In this document: in pieces, positions 1 to 6,403 of the stretch
Layout: each line of letters begins with the position of its first letter
How positions within the stretch are numbered: the first letter of the stretch is position 1
Source of the DNA: Deltaproteobacteria bacterium
Lineage (GTDB): Bacteria; Myxococcota_A; Bradymonadia; UBA7976; VGTA01
Direction of reading: 5' to 3'
Assembly (NCBI GenBank): GCA_016874875.1
Contig: VGTA01000199.1
Coordinates: 1 to 6,403, forward strand
Length of the DNA: 6,403 bases
Made by a program: the position numbers and the translations under genes
The notes under the pieces: generated by a model
Database searches by the model: none
Told to the model about the DNA's origin: nothing
The model's input: the letters and a program-made list of their open reading frames with translations, nothing else

Positions 1-151
1 GCGCGCGCGCCGCGCCCTGGAGGTCGAGGCTGGGGTCGGCGCAGGCGCAGAGGGCGGCGCAGAGGGCGGCGCAGAGGGCGGCGCAGAGGGCGGCGCAGAG
101 GGCGGCGCGCAGGGCGGCGCGCAGGGCGGCGCTGGGCGGGCGGCGGCTCAC
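1..151 (-). CDS. Start of an exported protein of unknown function (5' part only, runs off the left edge)
   Basis: I do not recognise this gene; only its first 50 codons are in the window. It is proposed because a GTG at 151-149 overlaps the stop of the upstream gene in the four bases GTGA, the same arrangement as the junction before it, and the frame stays open to the edge. Like its upstream neighbour it begins GTG AGC and then runs into the same 12-bp repeat in the same codon phase. The product starts M-S-R-R-P-P-S, continues as Ala-Ala-Leu-Arg and then Ala-Ala-Leu-Cys tetrapeptides (residues 8-34), and reaches A-C-A-D-P near residue 36, a plausible signal peptidase I site after Ala38. The Shine-Dalgarno is weak (a G run 7 bases upstream), so translation probably depends on coupling. 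An open frame in DNA this G+C-rich is weak evidence by itself; the overlap and the parallel leader are the real support. Confidence 0.62.
   Translation of the reverse strand, partial: MSRRPPSAALRAALRAALCAALCAALCAALCAALCACADPSLDLQGAARA
51..132. repeat. 12-bp tandem array, six full copies plus a partial
   Basis: On the plus strand the unit is agggcggcgcag (four copies, 51-98), then agggcggcgcgc (two copies, 99-122), then a 10-base partial copy. Read on the minus strand it encodes Ala-Ala-Leu-Cys/Arg repeats in the leader of the gene starting at 151. The first four copies are identical, which suggests recent expansion or homogenisation. There are no spacers, so it is not a CRISPR array. Confidence 0.95.
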
Positions 152-1265
152 CAGCGCGCCCCCACGAGCAGACTCCACGACGACTCGAGCCCCCCGTACA
201 GCCACGCCCCCCCCCCTCGCGCCGCGAGGGTGGGCTCCGCGCGGAGCAGGGCGAGCAGCGAGAGCGCCGGGCGGCGCCAGGCGAGGCCGGTCTCGAGCGA
301 GCCCGTGAGGAGGAGCGCGTCCGCCGCGGCGACGCGCATCGCCTGCGTGGTGAGGGCGGCGAGCGCGCGCGAGGTGACCACCAGCGCGGCGCGCGAGGCG
401 AGCGCGACGCCCAGGTCCGCCCCAAAGAGCGGCGTGAGGCCGAGCGCGCCCGACGCGGCGCGCGCCCCCGCCGAGAGGCGCACCGCGCGCTCCGACAGCG
501 CGTCGCCCCGCGCGTCCGCGTAGCCCGCGGTCACGAGCCAGGACACGGCGGCGCCGGGCGCCTGGTGGGCGAGCTCAGCGCGGAGCGCCAGCCCCTGCCC
601 GCCGCCGTGCGGCGTGAGCGCGAACCGGGCCCCCGCCAGCGCGCCGCCGCTGAGCGCGGGCGGCGGCGGCGGCGCCGGGCGCGGCGCGGGGCCGCCGATG
701 ACCAGGCGCGCCACCCGCCGCCCTAGGCGCGCGTGCGGACTCGCCGCGGGCGCCGCCTCCCCCCCCGCCCCCTCCCCCCCCGCGCCCCCCGCCGCCCGCA
801 GCGGCGCCCCGTGCGCGTAGGTGAGCGGCGCGGCGCCGCGCGGCGACAGATCGGCGCGCAGGGTGAGGGCGCCCGCCAGGCACTCGCTCGACGTCCTGAG
901 CGCCACCCGCGCCCCCGAGAGGTCGCGGCGGCGGGCGGCGCACTCGGCGTCGTCGCAGCTCAGCGTCTGCCCGTCAAAGGCGAGCGCCACGTGGAGCTGC
1001 TCGCTGAGGTCGCGCGCGAGCGCGCTGTGCGCCTCGCGCAGCGCCTCGGCGCAGCCCGCGTCCCCCGCCGGCGCCGTGTGCGCCCCCTGCACCCACAGCC
1101 AGCGCTCGGGCGGCGCGCCGTCCGCCGCGAGGGCGAGGCGCGGGAGGGGCGCGCAGAGGGCGGCGCAGAGGGCGGCGCGGAGGGCGGCGCGGGGGGCGGC
1201 GCGGGGGGCGGCGCGGAGGGCGGCGCGGAGGGCGGCGCGGGGGGCGGCGCGGGGGGCGAGGGCGC

Positions 1266-1269
<4 letters not shown>
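148..1269 (-). CDS. Exported protein of unknown function with a probable C-terminal outer-membrane beta-barrel
   Basis: I do not recognise the family. The GTG start at 1269 is chosen over an in-frame ATG at 1380: it overlaps the phoD-like stop as GTGA and has a strong GGAGG seven bases upstream, giving 373 residues. Residues 1-48 are an odd leader: Arg-Ala-Ala-Leu/Pro and Cys-Ala-Ala-Leu tetrapeptide repeats, then L-A-L-A before Ala49-Asp50, a likely signal peptidase I site. Residues about 55-157 form a compact domain with four cysteines (73, 105, 110, 130), possibly two disulfides. A Gly/Ala/Pro linker follows (about 158-207, with five prolines at 200-204). Residues about 208-373 alternate small or polar with hydrophobic residues and end in G-A-R-W; a terminal aromatic is typical of barrels folded by the BAM complex. 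The barrel is inferred from pattern only. It follows and is coupled to the phosphodiesterase gene, so an envelope role is likely. That it encodes protein is fairly secure; its function is open. Confidence 0.8.
1157..1252. repeat. 12-bp tandem array, eight copies
   Basis: Plus-strand units are agggcggcgcag (once), agggcggcgcgg (four times) and ggggcggcgcgg (three times), followed by a 6-base partial copy. It is nearly the same unit as the array at 51-132, in the same orientation and the same codon phase. It encodes Arg-Ala-Ala-Pro/Leu repeats in the signal-peptide region of the gene starting at 1269. The length is a multiple of three, so copy-number change would lengthen or shorten the leader without a frameshift. 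Confidence 0.95.
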
Positions 1270-3073
<1,804 letters not shown>

Positions 3074-3077
<4 letters not shown>

Positions 3078-3877
3078 CTGCTCACCTCCTCAGCGCGGTC
3101 GCCCGCGCCCTCACGGCTCTGAAGTGCTCGCCAGGCCCCGCGGTAGCCCGCCCGCAGGTCCCCCCCCTCCGCCGACGCCTTGAGCGCGTTGAGGGTGGGG
3201 GCGCGAATCGCGTCGGGCTGCCCTGGGTGCCACTCAAAGTGAAAGATCTCCTCTTGACCCCACTGCTTCCCCCACGTCAGCCCTAGGTCCGCCGCGAGGG
3301 CGCCCACCCGCGCCCAGCGCGCCTCGTCCTCGCGGAGGTGCTTGAGCGCGTCGCCGAGCCCCGCGCGCCCCTGCAGATTCACGTCAAAGGCGAGGCCGAA
3401 ATTGTGCCAGCTCGCCACCGCCCCCGCCGCGCCCCCGCGCCCCGCTCGCCGCCCGCCCGCCTTGAGCTGATAGGGGCGATAGCCGGAGATGAAGCGCAGC
3501 TGCACCCCCTCCTCCTCCGCCCGCTCGTAGAGCAGGCGGGCGCGGCGCTCGAGGGCGGGGTGGAGGCCCGCGAGGTGCTCTCCCCCGCGCACCTCGAGCG
3601 GCGGGCGAGAGGGCGGGGGGAGGGGGGGCGGGGGGAGGGGGGGCGCGGCGGGGAGGGCGGCGGGGCGCGCGGCGCCGCAGGCCTCGCGCGGGCAGCCGCC
3701 GCACCCCCCTAGCGCCCCCGCGAGCGCCAGCGCCCCCACGAGCGCCCCCGCCCGCGCCCAGCGGCGCTCGCCCCGCCGCGCGCCGGTCACGCCGGTCGCG
3801 CCGGTCGCGCTAGTCGCGCTAGTCGCGCTGGTCGCGCTGGTCACATCGAGCGCGTCGATCGCAGCGCTGCTCGTCAT
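3074..3877 (-). CDS. M15-family peptidoglycan peptidase (L-Ala-D-Glu endopeptidase / D,D-carboxypeptidase type), probable lipoprotein
   Basis: A 267-residue zinc peptidase of MEROPS family M15, whose members cut peptide bonds in peptidoglycan stem peptides (VanY, CwlK and phage Ply500 endolysin groups). Family signatures are I-S-G-Y-R-P-Y (130-136), S-W-H-N-F-G-L-A-F-D (156-165; His158 and Asp165 as zinc ligands) and E210-I-F-H213 followed by F-E-W-H (general base and third ligand). The catalytic domain covers about 95-230. Upstream are a basic stretch (R-R-G-E-R-R-W), a hydrophobic segment and a lipobox-like L-G-G-Cys59, then a Pro-rich linker (about 73-93), so a periplasmic lipoprotein is likely. 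The start is uncertain: ATG 3877 has only a weak Shine-Dalgarno and gives a 42-residue pre-hydrophobic region containing a Thr-Ser-Ala repeat, whereas GTG 3790 would give a textbook 29-residue lipoprotein leader but has no visible ribosome site. It is first in the leftward operon. Endopeptidase versus carboxypeptidase cannot be decided from sequence. Confidence 0.88.
3081..3090 (-). promoter_or_regulatory. Strong ribosome binding site for the PhoD-like gene
   Basis: AGGAGGTGAG matches the anti-Shine-Dalgarno very closely; its GGAGG ends seven bases before the ATG at 3077. It is embedded in the last codons of the peptidase gene (GAG GAG GTG). Together with the ATGA overlap it indicates translational coupling with strong re-initiation. 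Confidence 0.85.
3782..3844. repeat. 9-bp tandem array, seven copies
   Basis: Units on the plus strand follow gc(c/t)(g/a)gtc(g/a)c: gccggtcac once, gccggtcgc twice, gctagtcgc twice, gctggtcgc once and gctggtcac once. Read on the minus strand they encode Thr-Ser-Ala / Thr-Gly-Ala triplets just before the hydrophobic segment of the M15 peptidase. The outer units contain in-frame GTG codons (3844 and 3790) that are alternative starts, so the array may be either N-terminal coding sequence or untranslated leader. Confidence 0.92.
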
Positions 3878-4113
3878 CGGTCGTCTCGCGGGGCGTGAGC
3901 GTGAGGGGGGGAGGGCGTGCACACTAGCGCGCGCGCAGGTCGCTTGACAATACAGAAACAGGTTGCTTTTGCGAGCGCCTCTCTCTACTTTCCCCGCGAA
4001 ATCGTGCCAAAAACCCCGCGAAAACGCCCCGCGGCCCCCCACCTGATCCCCCACCGGATTCCGTCGCGCCCGCCCCAAGCGCGAGCGAGAGATCGAGAGA
4101 GCGAGAGGTCCAT
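3878..4113. promoter_or_regulatory. Divergent intergenic region between the peptidase operon and lysS
   Basis: This 236-bp stretch includes the only clearly A+T-richer island in the window (about 3941-4025), as expected for back-to-back promoters. On the plus strand TTGACA at 3944-3949 is a perfect -35 hexamer, but at 16-18 bp spacing there is no convincing -10. On the minus strand TTGGCA (4010-4005) is followed 17 bp later by TAGAGA (3987-3982), a modest sigma-70-like pair pointing toward the peptidase operon. Two copies of ccccgcgaaa (3992-4001, 4014-4023) lie between. Just before lysS is a purine-rich GAGA tract (4081-4108). Promoter function is inferred from position and composition; the hexamers are weak evidence. 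Confidence 0.45.
4103..4108 (+). promoter_or_regulatory. Ribosome binding site of lysS
   Basis: GAGAGG ends five bases before ATG 4114. It is the last of several GAGA-type purine stretches in the leader, and it supports the start that gives a normal LysRS N-terminus. Confidence 0.7.
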
Positions 4114-5589
4114 ATGAGTGAGCGCCTTGTCGACGAGCGCCGCCAGAAGGTTGAGCAGATGCGCGCGGACGGGGAGAATCCCTTCGCCAACGACTTCCGC
4201 GTCACGCACACCACCGCCGACCTCCACGCCCGCTACGGCGCCCTCGACGCCGACGCCCTCAGCGCCTGCGGGGACGCGGTGGCGATCGGCGGGCGGCTCA
4301 TGGCGTCGCGCACCTTTGGGCGCGTCACCTTTGGCGTCCTCAACGACCGCGCCGGGGCGGTGCAGGTGGGCTTCTTTCGCGACGAGCTCGGCGAGGAGAT
4401 GTGGGGGCGGGTGAAGCGCGCCGACATTGGCGACATCGTGGGGGTGGAGGGGGTGATGATGCGCACGCGCACGGGGGAGCTCTCGGTGAAGGCCACGGCG
4501 GTGCGCGTGCTCGCCAAGTCCCTCCGCCCCCTGCCCGACAAGTGGCACGGCCTCACCGACACCGCCACCCGCTACCGCCAGCGCTACGTGGACCTCATCG
4601 TGAACCCTGAGGTGCGCGAGACCTTTAAGGTGCGCAGCCGCGTCGTCCGCTATATCCGCGACTTCCTCGACGCGCGTGACTTTATGGAGGTGGAGACGCC
4701 CATGCTCCAGTCCATCTACGGCGGCGCGGCGGCGCGCCCGTTCGTCACGCACCACAACGCCCTCGACATGCGCCTCTACCTGCGCATCGCCCCAGAGCTG
4801 AGCCTCAAGCGCCTCGTGGTGGGCGGCCTCCACCGCGTCTACGAGATCAACCGCTGCTTCCGCAACGAGGGCATCTCCACGCGCCACAACCCCGAGTTCA
4901 CCTCCATCGAGTTCTACCAGGCTTTCGCCACCTATGAGGACCTCATGGCGCTCACCGAGGAGCTCCTCAGCGGCCTCGCGCGTCACCTGCACGGCACCAC
5001 CGACCTGCGCTGGGGGGAGCACGAGCTCTCCTTGGCCGCGCCGTTCCGCCGGCTCTCGGTGCGCGACGGCGTGGCGGAGCACGCGGGGGTGCCGCGCGAG
5101 CGCTTCTATGACCGCGCCGCCCTCGAGGAGGCCGCCGCGCGCCTGGGGGTCAAGTGCGCGCCCACCACGCCGCTGGGGAATCTCCAGATGGGCGTCTTTG
5201 AGGCGGCCTGCGAGCACCTGCTCATCCAGCCCACGTTCGTCACCGACTTCCCCCTCGACGTCTCCCCCCTCTCGCGCCGCAAGGAGTCGGAGCCGTCGCT
5301 CGTGGACCGCTTTGAGCTCTACGTGGGCGGGCAGGAGCTCGCCAACGCCTTTAGCGAGCTCAACGACCCCGACGACCAGCGCGCGCGCTTTGAGGCGCAG
5401 GTGGAGGCGCGCCACAACGGCGACGACGAGGCGCACCCCATGGACGAGGACTTTATCCGCGCCCTCGAGTACGGCATGCCGCCCACGGCGGGGCAGGGCA
5501 TCGGCATCGATCGCCTCGTGATGCTCCTCACCAACCGCACCTCGATCCGCGACGTGCTGTTCTTCCCGCTGATGCGGTTCGAGAGCTGA
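4114..5589 (+). CDS. lysS: Lysyl-tRNA synthetase, class II
   Basis: Complete 491-residue LysRS (the E. coli enzyme is 505), which charges tRNA-Lys with lysine using ATP in the cytoplasm. The N-terminal helix (about 1-25) leads into the OB-fold anticodon-binding domain (about 50-140). The class II catalytic core shows motif 1 ending M-E-V-E-T-P196, the substrate loop G-G-A-A-A-R-P-F (203-210), motif 2 with F-R-N-E-G-I-S-T-R-H-N-P-E-F-T (249 onward, Arg250), and motif 3 G-I-G-I-D-R467-L near the C-terminus, followed by the usual S-I-R-D-V-L-F-F-P. No catalytic residue appears lost. ATG 4114 has GAGAGG five bases upstream and gives the expected N-terminus. It lacks the simple repeats found in all the other genes here. 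The permease gene starts five bases after its stop, so the two are probably co-transcribed. Confidence 0.98.
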   Translation: MSERLVDERRQKVEQMRADGENPFANDFRVTHTTADLHARYGALDADALSACGDAVAIGGRLMASRTFGRVTFGVLNDRAGAVQVGFFRDELGEEMWGRVKRADIGDIVGVEGVMMRTRTGELSVKATAVRVLAKSLRPLPDKWHGLTDTATRYRQRYVDLIVNPEVRETFKVRSRVVRYIRDFLDARDFMEVETPMLQSIYGGAAARPFVTHHNALDMRLYLRIAPELSLKRLVVGGLHRVYEINRCFRNEGISTRHNPEFTSIEFYQAFATYEDLMALTEELLSGLARHLHGTTDLRWGEHELSLAAPFRRLSVRDGVAEHAGVPRERFYDRAALEEAAARLGVKCAPTTPLGNLQMGVFEAACEHLLIQPTFVTDFPLDVSPLSRRKESEPSLVDRFELYVGGQELANAFSELNDPDDQRARFEAQVEARHNGDDEAHPMDEDFIRALEYGMPPTAGQGIGIDRLVMLLTNRTSIRDVLFFPLMRFES

Positions 5590-5593
5590 GGCG

Positions 5594-6403
5594 GTGGGGC
5601 GCTGCGCGGGCTTTGAGGCCCTGCTCGGCTGGCGCTACCTGCTGCGCGCGCAGCGCCGCCCGCGCGCAGCCATCGTGGGCCTCGTCCTCCTCGCCGCGGG
5701 CGCGCTCACCCTCTGGGGGGCGTCGGCGCTCTCGGGGCGGGCGGCGGCGCTGGCGGGCTGGTGGCTCGGGGGGGAGCCCCTCCTCTCGGCGTCGGACGAC
5801 TTTTATGCGCTGCAGCACCAGCTGGCGCAGGTGGCGCAGGGGGCGCAGGTCTTTGGGCTCGTGGCCACGGTGGTGGGCGTGTGCGTGGGGCTCTTTGGGT
5901 CGCTCTACTGGTTCATGACCACCTTCTCGGCCTTCAGCACCTTTATGATCGCTATGGGGGTGGCGGAGGTCATCTTGGTGCTCGGCGTGATGAACGGGTT
6001 TCAGGGCTACCTGCGCGGCAAGCTCGTGGAGGCGCACGCGCACATCACCCTTGAGCCCCCGGCGGGGGAGCTGTACCTGCGCGACTATCGCGCCCTCGCG
6101 CGCGAGGCGCGCGGCGTGGAGGGGGTCCTCGGGGTGAGCCCCACCCTCTCCACGGAGGTGATGGTGCGCGTCCCCGCCGAGGAGATCAGCTCCGCCGCGC
6201 GCCTGCTCGGCGTGGAGACGGCCTCCATCGACCAGACGGTAGCGCTGAGTCGCTTCCTGCAGGAGGGCTGCGGCTGCCTCGGCGCCCTCGACGAGCCGGC
6301 GCAGGTGGAGCGCGCCTTGAGCGCGCAGCCCTTCCCGAGCGTGCAGGCGTTCTGCGCCCGCGAGTGCCCCGCCGCCCCCGCCCCCGCCCCCGCCCCCGCC
6401 CCC
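5594..6403 (+). CDS. LolC/LolE-like (MacB/FtsX-fold) ABC transporter permease, 5' part, runs off the right edge
   Basis: The first 270 residues of a permease resembling the LolC/LolE subunits that, with the ATPase LolD, release lipoproteins from the inner membrane to LolA. Homology rests on F-E-A-L-L-G-W-R-Y-L-L near the start and on a membrane helix ending V-L-G-V-M-N-G-F-Q (about 116-137), followed by L-V-E-A-H-A-H-I-T-L-E and a periplasmic domain with L-L-G-V-E-T-A-S-I-D. In typical LolC/E the V-M-N-G-F motif lies near residue 50; here it is at 132-136, because about 85 residues with two extra hydrophobic segments (about 25-45 and 86-108) intervene. Four cysteines (226, 228, 254, 258) precede a Pro-Ala repeat. 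GTG 5594 is the only start codon between an in-frame stop at 5570-5572 and the conserved N-terminus; GAGAG lies eight bases upstream. The five-base gap after lysS suggests an operon, and I would expect lolD next, outside the window. Confidence 0.85.
   Translation, partial: MGRCAGFEALLGWRYLLRAQRRPRAAIVGLVLLAAGALTLWGASALSGRAAALAGWWLGGEPLLSASDDFYALQHQLAQVAQGAQVFGLVATVVGVCVGLFGSLYWFMTTFSAFSTFMIAMGVAEVILVLGVMNGFQGYLRGKLVEAHAHITLEPPAGELYLRDYRALAREARGVEGVLGVSPTLSTEVMVRVPAEEISSAARLLGVETASIDQTVALSRFLQEGCGCLGALDEPAQVERALSAQPFPSVQAFCARECPAAPAPAPAPAP
6374..6403. repeat. 6-bp simple repeat encoding Pro-Ala, cut by the window edge
   Basis: Tandem gccccc units (five copies to the edge) encode alternating Ala and Pro at residues 261-270 of the permease, in its periplasmic domain. 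It is probably a flexible or extended linker insertion. Its full length is unknown because the window ends inside it. Confidence 0.9.

Noticed and set aside
51..1252. CRISPR-like repeats
   Set aside because: Units are contiguous, 12 bp, in coding phase and without spacers; no cas gene is near.
3944..3973. TTGACA at 3944 as a confident lysS promoter
   Set aside because: The -35 hexamer is perfect but no -10-like hexamer lies at 16-18 bp spacing, so it is only mentioned within the intergenic region and not called separately.
3996..4010. Possible sigma-54 promoter on the minus strand (TTGGCACG followed by a GC)
   Set aside because: The -24 half (TGGCACG) is good, but the GC of the -12 element is one base off the required spacing and the TT before it is missing.
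3878..4078. N-terminal extension of the M15 peptidase to ATG 4078 (334 residues)
   Set aside because: The extension crosses the A+T-richer promoter region and would add some 67 residues of non-signal sequence before a lipoprotein leader.
3985..5436. Long minus-strand open frame (483 codons) opposite lysS
   Set aside because: It is the antisense of a clearly intact lysS, its product is low-complexity, and it would run through the intergenic promoter region. Lack of antisense stops is expected at this G+C content.
5528..6043. Minus-strand and alternative plus-strand open frames over the permease
   Set aside because: They are antisense or frame-shifted shadows of a frame with clear LolC/LolE motifs and membrane segments.

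Overview
The window is extremely G+C-rich (about three quarters or more by eye, nearly every third codon position G or C) and looks like a chromosomal piece of a Gram-negative bacterium of the former Deltaproteobacteria, most likely Myxococcota or Bradymonadota. That placement is inference. It rests on composition, lipobox and Tat-type export signals, a probable outer-membrane barrel, and lysS followed directly by a LolC/LolE-type permease, an arrangement I recall from that group. No mobile element, CRISPR array, tRNA or rRNA is visible.

Layout: two divergent transcription units flank a 236-bp intergenic region (3878-4113). Leftward on the minus strand is a tightly packed four-gene run, each gene joined to the next by a 4-base stop/start overlap: an M15-type peptidoglycan peptidase with a lipobox (3877-3074), a PhoD-family phosphodiesterase/phosphatase with a Tat-lipoprotein leader (3077-1266), an unrecognised exported protein with a Cys-containing N-terminal domain and a probable C-terminal beta-barrel (1269-148), and the start of a fourth exported protein that runs off the left edge (151-1). 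Rightward on the plus strand are lysS, complete, with all class II motifs (4114-5589), and the first 270 codons of a LolC/LolE-like permease with an enlarged N-terminal membrane region (5594 to the right edge).

The leftward unit looks like a cell-envelope module: a peptide-bond hydrolase for peptidoglycan, a phosphoester hydrolase, and one or two exported proteins made by coupled translation. Their joint role is not known from the sequence. Envelope or phosphate salvage, wall remodelling, or attack on other bacteria are all possible.

The most unusual feature is a set of in-frame tandem repeats. Every gene for an exported or membrane protein carries one (12-bp, 12-bp, 6-bp, 9-bp and 6-bp units), mostly in or next to its targeting signal, while lysS has none. 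The two 12-bp arrays share almost the same unit, orientation and codon phase, and each forms most of the signal peptide of one of two adjacent genes.
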